From Gordionus sp. m RMFG-2023 (lineage: Eukaryota > Nematomorpha > Gordioida > Chordodea > Parachordodidae), in NCBI RefSeq assembly GCF_954871325.1, contig NC_088778.1, positions 7,473,743 through 7,537,742 on the forward strand: a DNA stretch of 64,000 nucleotides, in the 5' to 3' direction. Below the pieces are notes generated by a model. It saw only the letters and a list, made by a program, of their open reading frames with translations, did not search any database and was not told the DNA's origin. Positions 1 through 9,887 of the stretch are shown here, piece after piece. The translations under genes were made by a program, and so were the position numbers. Position 1 is the stretch's first letter, and each line of letters starts with the position of its first letter.

Positions 1-740
1 TGTCTGATATTTTGTGTATTGATAAAGAAGATATTTGAAATATGCATAGTAACATCAAAGAATTCAATAAATCTTTCATACAATGTCCCGTTATTTAAAA
101 CATATCGAAGAACAACAGCCAGTTAAGATTTATCATTTATATCAGTTGTTTCATCAATTTATTATTGCTATAAATTCCGTTCATTTAATATTTTTTGGTG
201 TAAGACATATGAAATAGAATTAATTAAATCATTTTGAATATCGCTTGATAGTCCAATAAAAACTGTACTATTTTCTAAATGATGTTTCAATAGTAAATTT
301 TCTTCAGCGAGCAAATTAATTAATTCAATATAATTTCCTCTATAAACTGAATTAGAAAATTCATCATCACCACGGAATGCGAGCTCTTAATTTCAAGAAA
401 ACATAGAGTTGATCAATATTTTCAATATTTCTCTATTTGATTTGACTTTTGAATTATGCTGTTCAATTTATATTTTGCGCATCGAATCTATCATATTTTC
501 AATACAATTTTAGCCAAATGTTTTTAATTGATTCATCGACTGCAAATGGGCAGTTGATTTTTCATGCTTAAAAATGATTCATATCCGAAAATCCTTTATC
601 ATTCTAAACATGTTTTTTCTTTGGGAATAATAGGCATGACCAGCAATACAGAGAATTAGAACATTCACATCCAGTGAGGCACTCATATTTATCAATAGAA
701 AAATTACGAATGCAAATTTTGATTTCTTATTTTAAGTTTT
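1..740 (-). mobile_element. hAT transposase fragment, TTF/DUF4371 (ZMYM1-like) type
   Basis: Minus-strand reading gives consecutive motifs of the DUF4371 class of hAT transposases: a TTF-type zinc-finger segment (GCECSNSLYCWSCLLF) near 620-690, GFSDMNHFKHEKSTAHL near 550-600, RGDDEFSNSVYRGNYIELI near 330-390, and DETTDINDKS followed by VVLRYVLNNGTLYERFIEFF near 60-150. The order matches the N-terminal half of ZMYM1-like transposases. Several stops interrupt it, so it is a relic. The rest of the gene (RNase H fold and hATC) would lie left of the window edge. Such proteins bind transposon ends and cut DNA in the nucleus. A related C-terminal fragment lies at 6124-6830, and a longer relative at 26520-28560. 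Confidence 0.7.
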
Positions 741-1214
741 GTAAAAGGTCTTCCTTTTTTAATAATCAATTTTTTCGCATCAAAATTTCTTGAGCTAAAT
801 ATATTAATAAATTTTCAATAATACAATTACAATTATTAAATATTAATTATTGCTTTTAAAAAAGAAAAAATTTTTTATTTAAAAAAAGGTAGGAAAAAAA
901 TATAATACAAAAAAAAAATTTCTCTTTTATTTTATGAAAATTAAATTGTATAGTAATAATATGATTTGTTATAACACATTTCCATAATGTGAAAAAACAT
1001 TCTAATATATTAAATAAAAAAGATAAGTAAAAAACTAAAAGGGAAAATGGGGTGTTTCGACCCCTGTCCTTATTGAAATTTTTCTACTCATTTGATTTAA
1101 AAATTGAGGACCGGTTTCCCAAAACACTAAAAATTAGGGGAATCAAAATAAAAAAAATTAAGGAGGGAACTGTATTTATTGCATTTTTTTATTTCTTGGA
1201 GTTCCAAGGGGTCC
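741..1214. other. AT-rich stretch without a gene
   Basis: A and T runs with no supported coding potential. Short open frames here are chance or shadows of the neighbouring minus-strand reverse-transcriptase remnant. Confidence 0.6.
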
Positions 1215-2691
1215 GAGTTTCTATTAGCCGGGAATGAGGTAACACATGAGACATCCCAGACAAGTGTTTTGCCACGAGTCAAGATGTTAAAGTGTCATCG
1301 GAGATGCTCACCATCCTCATTTAGGAGACCTAAGGGCTCTAAACTATTGGGGAAAGCGGCCGAAATCATTGCCAATCAACCTATATAGATTGTCATGTCG
1401 CAAAATACGGCCACTGACTTTGAGGCAAGAGAAACAATGTCTAGAAAATGAATCAACTTGCCTATTGCAGACAGCACAGATGTCAACAGACGAGATAAGG
1501 TACCCTAGCCGATGGCCAATGGCAATTTGATACTCATCGTTTGTGAGTAACATATCCTTTTTACCACATGGGATCGCATCCAGCCATTCATGGCCGTTAG
1601 GATTTTTTGCGTCTCTGAGTATTTGAAGGTTGGTTGAATCGGGGCACAAACAAAGTTTTTCAAATGCACATTGAAGCATAGGAACTAAAAAAACTCTTTA
1701 AATGACTTGACACTGGGTGCTCAGATCCTTGGAGAACTAGAGGAAGCCAGATTGTTTTGCCGAAGTTAAAAGGGGATCGAACTCGATAAGCGAGGAAATA
1801 TAGTCGTTAAAGGATATCCGTGAAGAAAGGAAACATGCAATTGTGATTAAAATGGGGGATGAAAGTCTAAGTCCTCCCTGGTAAGTAGGCATGGTGGCAA
1901 ATGACCAATTAAAGTCGGAAAACTTTAGGACTAGGTAATTCGATAAAATGTTTAAATTTTAATTCGAACAATTTAAAGAGGGAATTAGCCGGGAAAAATT
2001 TAAAGATGTGTAAGAATTTAAGTAAGAAAAACATTTTTTTGTGAGGAAAAAAAACTGATGCTTGGGAAGATGAGGAAGATTCTTAATTAAAAAAATTTTG
2101 ACAAAAGTTGAAAAGCCAATAAGAGAACCTAAAAGAGAGGTTCCTCGTGCGGAATGATTTCAAAATCTGGGGGAGGAGTAAAATACTTATTGTTGAGGGA
2201 AGATATTTCACATTTTTCTCTATTTAAAAAAAACAAATTTTCGAAGCTTCCATTTCAACGTACTCGATGGCCGATAAAACATTGGGTAAAGATCCGTCAA
2301 AAGAACCATCGTCGCGGTACCATATATTAAGGTCTAATTTGAAATCAGACTTAAATTCTTAATCAAATCATGTATACATATGGTGAAGAGCAAGACCTAG
2401 TAAATCACCTTGTTGAATCCCCTCTTCAGAGGATATGGAAAATATCCCGAATTTGAGTAACGAGGGAAATCCATAGCAGGAATAAAGGAAATTCCAATAT
2501 TTGGGGAAATGATGTAGGAAAAAGGGTAGAAATAAGCTCCTGTGAATGGTGTTGAAGGCATAGTCCAACTTGCAGAAAACCTTATTCGCCTCTGTGCTTA
2601 CAAAAATACCAGCTACATGCGAGGCCACTCCATGATTTTTTAAAATATTTATTTTAAAAAAAATAAGCAATATTAAATTTGCTACCAACAT
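1215..2691 (-). mobile_element. LINE-like reverse transcriptase remnant
   Basis: Minus-strand fragments match a non-LTR-type reverse transcriptase ORF in the right order. KLDYAFNTIHRSLFL and then ISSEEGIQQGDLLG (palm-domain motifs preceding the catalytic box) lie at about 2390-2590. HEWLDAIPCG, IAIGHRLGYLI and HCFSCLKVSGRILRHDNL lie at 1344-1679. NEDGEHLR and GKTLVWDVSCVTSF lie at about 1225-1330. The Cys/His-bearing segment followed by the LVWD motif is the usual C-terminal block of this reverse-transcriptase group in invertebrates. The frame changes several times and no 5' part or target duplication was found, so this is an old copy. Assignment to LINEs rather than another RT class rests on recall of the family. 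Confidence 0.62.
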
Positions 2692-2820
2692 GTATATTTT
2701 TTTTAACGTATTAAAAATAATAGTAATTTTTCTTAACGCACTAAAAATAATATTAATCTTTTTAACGTTATAAAAATTATATTAATTTTTTTTAACGAAG
2801 TCAGTTTAGTTTTTTTAGCA
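2665..2820 (+). repeat. Dispersed repeat, copy 1
   Basis: About 155 bp with recurring TTTTTAACG blocks, ending in AACGAAGTCAGTTTAG. An inverted copy lies at 35565-35740, with shared landmarks AATATTAAATTTGCT, TATATTTTTTTTAACGTA and AACGAAGTCAG. It may be the end of a non-autonomous element; no target duplication could be defined. Confidence 0.7.
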
Positions 2821-2989
2821 TAATATAAAGATTATATTGTTTATTTAAGAATTTTGTAAGAAAAATTTCTATTCACTGGTTCCATGATTAAATATTAGTT
2901 GTAACTTATAACAGTAATATACATAATTTATAATACAATTGTATTTTTATTAAGGGTTGATGAATTAAATATTCCAAATTAGAAATAAT

Positions 2990-3775
2990 TTAAACTCGCG
3001 CCAACTCCAGCACAAGATCAAAAAGTCGTTTTCTTTCCCCTTTTATAAATTGGGGAGTTATTGGAAGCTCGAGGTCCATTTTGCTACCTGGCACAAATAC
3101 GCCTTCATCGATATCATTCAAAACAATATTTTCCGATTTTTCATTGAAATGCCGAACAAAATTTTGGGCGATACGTTTCGCAAAGGTATAACAATATATG
3201 CCACAATCATTACCATTTGCCTGAAATGGACAGCCCTTAACGTTGATAACGTCAAAATTATTTTTATGATTGTCACTATTTAAATATAATACAGGGGATA
3301 AATTGAGAGCTAATGATTTTACATTATAACTATTAGTAGATAACCCGCCACTATTGCTTGCGGAATCGTAGTGATAAACCTGGAAAGATTTATCGCTATT
3401 GGGTCTTCGATAAATGGCCGCTAAGCTCCAGTGCTCCCCGTTGCCACTTCCGTTACCACTATTTATGGGAAATAATAAGAGGATTTTGGAATTGAAGTCT
3501 AGATGTTCAACTAAAGGCGATATATCGGGCAAAATTTCAAGAGCTTTGGCTGTGCATGGATCAATAAATGCGATTTTATCGCAGTGTGGGGAATTTGTTA
3601 GGTAGGAAGGAAGGTATGAGGTAGGATTATGTTCAAGATAAGTGAAAAAGAATCCAAGAAGCACGTCATTGATCCAAAGATCTCCAGGGCCTGTCAGGAG
3701 GGAAATATCACGACTCCGTATGCAGATATTATGATAGTTTAAAATTACGTCATTTGGGTTTGTGTTACAATTCAT
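2990..3775 (-). CDS. SENP8: NEDD8-specific protease (sentrin-specific protease 8 / DEN1 family)
   Basis: A 261-residue single-exon protein of the C48 (Ulp1) cysteine protease fold. Family role: it matures the NEDD8 precursor and removes NEDD8 from cullins and other targets, in cytoplasm and nucleus. Visible features: a start like human SENP8 (VILNYHNICIRSRDISLL), the substrate-cleft motif LWINDVLLGF around Trp34, the catalytic His in GEHWSLAAIY (His115), Asp in YHYDSAS (Asp137), the oxyanion Gln185 and the nucleophile Cys191 in QANGNDCGIY. The C-terminus ERKRLFDLVLELARV aligns with the end of the human protein. It is about 50 residues longer than human SENP8 (212 aa), mainly in loops before the His and after the Cys. 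No stops or frameshifts, and all catalytic residues are present, so it looks functional. It is the only host gene recognised here. The first ATG is used; an A-rich, T-rich leader precedes it. An origin as a retrocopy cannot be excluded, but no poly-A tail or flanking repeats were seen. Confidence 0.93.
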   Translation of the reverse strand: MNCNTNPNDVILNYHNICIRSRDISLLTGPGDLWINDVLLGFFFTYLEHNPTSYLPSYLTNSPHCDKIAFIDPCTAKALEILPDISPLVEHLDFNSKILLLFPINSGNGSGNGEHWSLAAIYRRPNSDKSFQVYHYDSASNSGGLSTNSYNVKSLALNLSPVLYLNSDNHKNNFDVINVKGCPFQANGNDCGIYCYTFAKRIAQNFVRHFNEKSENIVLNDIDEGVFVPGSKMDLELPITPQFIKGERKRLFDLVLELARV

Positions 3776-3875
3776 TTTTTTCTAATAAAAAAATAAATTA
3801 CGATTTATAGAAATACTTGTTATTATTATAAGAAATTAAATTGTTTATTAAAATTTTTAAAGAATATAATGCGCA

Positions 3876-3953
3876 AAAACGGCTATGTTAAGCCATAAAT
3901 TATTATGGCTATTAGCTGTAGCCATTTTAATTGGCTAGGCTCATAGCCGTTTT
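3876..3953. repeat. 78-bp hairpin-forming inverted repeat
   Basis: AAAACGGCTATG at the left and CATAGCCGTTTT at the right form a perfect 12-bp inverted repeat around a core with several more GGCTA/TAGCC units. It lies about 100 bp upstream of the SENP8-like start codon. Either a tiny foldback element or a structured upstream site; the sequence cannot tell which. Confidence 0.6.
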
Positions 3954-4759
3954 ATATAAAATCGAATTATTTTATCTGGCCTACTTATCCATCTTTCCCT
4001 CCCATGAATTATTATAGTTATTTAATATAGATATTAACGATCAGTAATGTTATGTAATATTTTTCAAAATAGGAAATATTTAATAGCTAACTTTAATTTC
4101 TACTTCTTTGCAGTAGAGTGAATTATTAATATATATAATATATACTTGATCAAAAGAGACTTTTTTTTATATGCAACATCTTTATTTATTTCAGTGAAAT
4201 TGTTTTATTATTAAATATAAAACAAAAGAGAGTAAACAAACCAAAATTTATATTAATTTATAAAAATATTGGATTTAAAAAAAGGGAAAGTAATTAAATA
4301 AGCTAAAACTTAATGTTTAAATATTATAAAAGAAATTGTGGGAAATTAACTTTACTAAAACTAGAAAAGTCACAAATTGTTTCAAAAATTTGAAATATTA
4401 GTGTAGTATTAGTTAATTAAGTTATCATTTCAGTAATTAAATTTTAAAAAATTATTGATGAAAAGTATATTTTCAATTTTGTAATTTGCGCAAATGTATA
4501 AATATAATGTTATTTATAATTATTCAAACTAAAACTAATAATGACATTATATGTGAAAGTCAAAGTGATTAATATTTTTAAGCATATTATAAACTTGAAA
4601 TAGTGTGGTAATTTATTTGATGACAACTGCAATATCCTTAGAGATACGATCTACTGAGCTTATTTCTAAGCCCAGTCCCCATGATGCAACCACCTCAAGA
4701 ATTTAAATTTCGAGTTTGAAGTAATTTTATATTTTCACAATCATTTTAATTAAAATTAT
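3954..4759. other. AT-rich intergenic stretch
   Basis: No coding region, RNA gene or clear repeat seen. A short less AT-rich patch at about 4630-4690 has no recognisable content. Confidence 0.5.
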
Positions 4760-5930
4760 CAGAGTTGGGCAGGTCCTCGAAAAAAGGATCTAGATACAAA
4801 TACAAATTCTTTGTGAAAAAATGAATCTTAGATACAGATACTAGTATCATTTTCAAAATATCAAAAAGATACTTGTATCTTTTGCCTAATTAGGGTATCT
4901 TAAATTACTTTTAAATTAAAATTAGAATAGTTTATAAAAATAATGTTTTTATTCTTTATTTTTGTAGAACATAACACACATATAATAAGAATGAATATTA
5001 ACAATAATTAATAATATATTTAATGATGAGTTAATTATAATAATCAAGCATTTTAATATTATAGCCCATTCTTAGCATAGATAGGGAAGAAAGACTAGTA
5101 TTTTTAATGGGAGTTGAAATATTAATTTCCAAAAGAGTATTTAAATCAAATAATTTATCATTAGTCCTTTTTGCCCTTTCGACATATTTAATATTGTGCC
5201 AAAACTAAATAACCTTTCAATTGGAGCTAATATAGGTATTGCTTTATTATATTTATAAAATATTTCCTAAATGGAAGAATAATAATTAAGCATTTATAAT
5301 GTATTTCAAACTTCCTTTAATATAATTTAAACCTCCAGTTCAATGTTATTTGTATTATTAACTCAGCAACATTTGTTTCACCAAAAGAAAAATAATCATC
5401 ATTTTTTATTAGATGTTAAATATTGGTGTTATAGTTTAAGCTTGTTTATACACCTGGTACTATATTTAGGTCCTTTAATTAATATACTATGAAACGTTTT
5501 TTTTTATCATCTAACTCAATCCATAAGTTTTTGTGTTGATGTCAAAAAAGCCTTATTATATTCATATCACAGGAAAATTCTTTCTTTCTCATCTTGGGCA
5601 GCTTTTAATAAAGGTAGACAATATTGTAAAATTGAAATTTTAAGATAACTCATGCTACTTTTAACCACACATAAATAATATACTTTAATATGTTTAACAA
5701 AATTTGGTTTAAACCTTTATCATTTTTTGTATATAAAGGTTTTTACATTTAGCCTGTTCATTGTCTTTTTTAACTTTTATTTTTAAAAAATTTCCATATA
5801 AAATTTTAAGATGACTTGATTCACGGGAATTCCATAATTTAAATTTCACTACCTTCTTCTTACTACCATGAGTGTTAATCATCCTACAAATTAAAAAAAT
5901 TTACATAAAATTGGTAATGATATTCTAATG
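4760..5930 (-). mobile_element. Decayed hAT element (terminal repeat plus hATC remnant)
   Basis: The left edge CAGAGTTGGGCAGG followed by repeated AGATAC/GTATCT units looks like a hAT terminal and subterminal region. On the minus strand at about 5130-5260, NKAIPILAPIERLFSFGTIL is the core of a hATC dimerisation domain (consensus A-P-I/S-E-R-x-F-S). Near 5800-5880 the minus strand reads MINTHGSKKKVVKFKLWN, plausibly the start of the transposase. The reading frame breaks repeatedly, so it is inactive. The other terminal repeat was not found; the element may be cut by the repeat at 6000. Confidence 0.6.
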
Positions 5931-5999
5931 AGTAACATTTATATAAGATAATCTTAGCTTTGGTGTTGTTATTTTTTATCTATCTACCTTAATATGAGT

Positions 6000-6123
6000 T
6001 AGTGATCTGCATCGGACCTAATTTTTCAAGCTCGGTCCGAAATTTTTTATAAAGTTTTGTCAGGCCCAGCCCGAACCCAAAATTTTTTTTAAAAAATTTA
6101 CCAGCCCGGCCCTGCCCGAATTT
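6000..6123. repeat. Partial copy of the GCCCGGCCCG-rich hAT-type non-autonomous element
   Basis: Begins TAGTGATCTGCATCGGACC and carries the AGGCCCAGCCCG and CAGCCCGGCC blocks seen in the complete copy at 46868-47323. It is abruptly followed at 6124 by the terminal repeat of a different hAT, so its other half is missing. A diverged relative lies at 40700-41025. Confidence 0.62.
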
Positions 6124-6830
6124 CAGGGCCGTAGCCAGGAATTTTCACTTAGGGGGGCCAAGTGCTTACTGGGGGGGGGGGCACTATTTTTTTAAAATCA
6201 AACAAATAATTACGCATTCATAGAAATTTTTTCCTATTTTTATTAAAAATTTAATAACAAAATAATACTATAATATGAATATACAAAACAAAATAATACT
6301 ATAATATGCATATACAAAACAAAATATTACTATAATAGAATACGGCGATTTTTATTTTTAAATTTTAATATAAATGAACTAAAAGATAAATTCTGCGTTA
6401 TCCTTTTTTTTATACGCCATTAATACTAAATTTAGTTTATGTTTATCCTTCATAGACTCTCTACTGCTCGATAAAACTCTCTTTAATGTAGAGAACGAGG
6501 CCTCACAAGAAGTCGTTGATATCCCAATGATTTTCGCTGCTGAGTAGCATTTATATAATTTTTTAAATGCATGATTATATTTTTTTTATACATAATATGT
6601 AAGATATTTTCAAAATTATGATTTTCTTTAGCTTCCGAAGCTATCAATCCTTTTGCTATCTTCATTTCATGATGCAGTGTTTCCATATTTAAGTTTAACA
6701 GGGATTTTAATGGGACCATTTTATCTGATAAAAAATAATCAGGGTCAAGTTCATCTTTGAATATTTTGACTTTATGTGTATCAATCAATGACATATAATA
6801 ATACCTAGACTGACAATTCATTCATTAAAA
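6124..6830 (-). mobile_element. 3' end of a hAT (DUF4371/ZMYM1-like) element
   Basis: The left edge CAGGGCCGTAGCCAGGA is a typical terminal repeat of this hAT group and is followed by G runs (ten or more G near 6168-6180). Minus-strand coding at about 6365-6821 gives ETLHHEMKIAKGLI and then, after a frame change, the hATC segment TTSCEASFSTLKRVLSSSR and SMKDKHKLNLVLMAY. TS-CE-SFS-LKR is the signature of this class. The 5' part is gone: upstream the sequence continues into the arm of the palindrome at 6755. Confidence 0.72.
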
Positions 6831-9127
6831 TGCATTTTAAACATGTATCAATTGAAATCAGCTGGAGACGCCATTAACACCATGTTGAGTACATCGATGA
6901 TAACTTGTCTTAGAACCAATTCTTAATATAAGTAATTATTTTACCCATGAGTCCATTATTTTTATTATCATTTCAATTTACTACTGATACAATTTTATTT
7001 ATCAAACATATTTTATCAAAAGCTTTTATTTTTATTTTCTTAATTTATAAAATTTACATTATAGCAATATCAGCAATTTTTATTCAAGTTTATTAGGTAT
7101 CTTATTTACTTTATGCAATCATATATATCTAAACTGAAGATTTCATATAAGAATATCAACTGTGGGTTCCATATAAATTACATTTAGATTTATAAAAACT
7201 TAAGAAATTAAGAGTTTTATTTACTTACGAACTTGTGCCTGGCCCAATTAATTAGTTTTAAAATTTTGCTCAGTAGGATGTTTTATAATTCTTAAGAATT
7301 TGGAGTCAACAAATACAAATAAGGCTAGGTTAGAAATAAACTTATTTCTATAATTTTAAAATTATTTGATTTTAGGTTTTTTAGATTCTTCCTTCAAAAG
7401 GATTAACAATTCAATCCAATTCGCATCAATTATTTATTATTTTAAGCCTTGATGTAATGTCTATACAGTGACTTATTCATTGGTATAAAAATGAGTTTCA
7501 TGGATGTATAGATTTTGGAAATGGAATAGAACATTCTGAATTTATATCTGAACTAGCAAAGCTTTTTTTCTTATGGCTTATTATAAAATAATGCAATAAC
7601 TTCAAAAATATCCTATCAATTATTATTACTTATATAAATAATAATAAATCTTGTATATTTTAAAGTTATTAATTTTTATGATTAAAATGATTTTTATATT
7701 ATTCATAATATTTATTATAATTAAAGAAATAAACTTATCAATTTTATATTTTATGGAGTTATATGATTAGATCTTAATAACTATTAAACCTTAACATTTA
7801 GCAACCCTACTGCAGTTATTGAGAATGTTTAAAATATTTTTACTTTTATTAGGATATCCTATTCCCATTTATAATCTTATCTCTTGGTATTAATTTTCAA
7901 ATTAGTTTCATTTTATTTATTGTTTTTATCATTCCTTGTTTGTAATATTTTATTTTTTAAAATTGGTTTCATTTTCTAATATGGCTTTTATTATTATGTG
8001 TTCATATCAGTATTTATTTATTTTAACATATTCTCATATGTATTTCTTACAAAATCATAAGCATAACCTAATTCAAAATGTGTAAGAATGAAATAAATTT
8101 TATTATAAAATTAAAGTTACAGAAAATTTATAAATATTTTATAAGATATAATAAATTTTCTTAACAAAATATAATATCAACATTTAAAAATATATGATCA
8201 TGATATAAATCAACAATATTAAATTTAAAAAAAGGAATCTTAATTCAGACACACTATACAATTTATTCATTGGCCATTAAATAAAATTGTTTTGGTCAAT
8301 TTCTGATGAATATTGATATTCGATTTTCTATTTTGATTATTACCATAATGATGAAATCGAATGTGCAAATAACGTTCAATTATTAATGTAATTAGAATTA
8401 GTAGAGCTGCATATGATCAATAAGTTCATCAAAAATATTTGTTTGATGTACTTTAGAAAATCCTTTTGAAAATAAATTTTTTTTTTATTAGCTATGATTT
8501 TTCAAAAACACGGAATGCACTTTCAGAAATTTGGAATAATATTGAAACACTCTTAGAAGGAATTATTAACCCCTGATTGTTTTTTATTTTTATCAAATTA
8601 TAAGCATCACTATTTTTATGATTTTAATTATCCATCATAGCTGTTATGCATGCATAACATGTTACTTTTTTTACAGATATTAATTTGCGTATTATATACC
8701 CTGCTATATAGGTTGATACATTTTCAAGGTAAAGTGATAATGTCGAAATATAAAGATTAATATGGTTGTTATTGTCAGCTTTTCCTGAAAATCTCCACAA
8801 ATTAGATTAGTATTATCGATTGGAATACAATTACCTGTTGTTATCTCTTCCAGTTTTGCTACCAAGACATCTCTTATGGCCAATCGTAATTGATAAGCAG
8901 AAGGATTATTGTTAAAACTCCTCTGCTGCGTAAACAACTAAAAAATAGTTCAAGATGATCTTGTGAGGTTTTGTAGGAACTAGAATTAGAAAAGAAAAAA
9001 AAATTAATAATAATTATGGTTAGTATTAAGAGGTATAAAAATATTTGAAAATAAATATGAAAAATATATAAAATACTTGAGTTTGGGATTAGGTCCCAAT
9101 AATAATTCATTCCTAATACCCAGAATA
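6755..9127 (+). repeat. Left arm of a giant palindrome
   Basis: This stretch is repeated in reverse complement at 9888-12301 with only scattered differences. Landmarks: the outer edge reads TTGAATATTTTGACTTTATG here and its complement ends the right arm. The inner edge reads ATTCATTCCTAATACCCAGA here and TCTGGGTATTGGGAATGAAT on the right. The spacer is about 760 bp. The arm contains the C-terminal half of a P-element transposase (minus strand), about 1.4 kb of AT-rich sequence, and the edge of a hAT fragment. Confidence 0.9.
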
Positions 9128-9860
9128 CTTTTCATTGATGCTATTAACCCTATAATGCATGTTTTTCTATTTGATTCATATACATATTTCCCATCTTCAA
9201 ACTTTAAAGATTTAAGAGTATTGATACATTTTTCAAAAAATAATCTTCATAATATGGAAGAGATCTTTTAGATAGTGGGGCCTTAAACCCTTTAGCGCAT
9301 ATGTTTCGAGTATTTAAAAAATAAAACATTCTATAAAAAATTATTAATATTATCAAGGTATTTATTTAATACCGATCAATCATTTGAATAAAGTCTACTG
9401 TGCCTTCACAGTTTTCAAACCCATCAATTTTTAGCTCATGTGCTAAAAGAATACCTTTTGCTACTGAGTTACTAAAAACTTGAACGACAAGTTTAACCTT
9501 TAAAAAAAAAATTTTAAAAGTAAAAAATTCTTTTTATTTTACTTTCATTTTCTGCTTATGATAATCAATATGAGAACGGCCAATTTTATTTGCAGCCCTT
9601 AGTCCTTCCTTATCCTGTAAATCACGAAGGTTTGCTATATATTTCCAATTTATTACCTATTTGTAAATATAACATTTAGGAATATTTTAAAAATAATTAC
9701 TACTCCATTATTGATTAAATTTTTTTTATCGCCGAGTAGATTTTTATGGAGTTTCATCATATGGCAAACGTCCAAAATAACAAACTTTTTCCTTATAATT
9801 GCTCGGATGACAAAAATAAGGAATACAATTATTTGGGTCCAAAGAGGTAGAGATTCGGAA
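8270..9860 (-). mobile_element. P-element-family transposase gene, degraded, 5' part missing
   Basis: Minus-strand segments match P-element/THAP9-type transposases in order: HPSNYKEK and VILDVCHMMKLHKNLLGDK (about 9730-9860), INWKYIANLRDLQDKEGLRA and GRSHIDYHKQKMKVK (about 9540-9660), KLVVQVFSNSVA (about 9480), GLIASMKSILGI (about 9150), TSQDHLELFFSCLRSRG (about 8930-8980), YIAGYIIRKLISVKKVTCYA (about 8650-8710). The end KLTKTILFNGQ is at about 8280. These cover the GTP-binding/RNase H core through the C-terminus. A small intron probably lies at about 9498-9540. Several frame breaks exist. The N-terminal THAP domain is absent because the palindrome junction at 9888 cuts the gene. Confidence 0.8.
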
Positions 9861-9887
9861 GGTTTTATTCCATTACCAAAATCGATG

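Noticed and set aside
3050-3605. Two plus-strand frames of 77 and 63 codons
   Set aside because: Antisense shadows of the SENP8-like gene.
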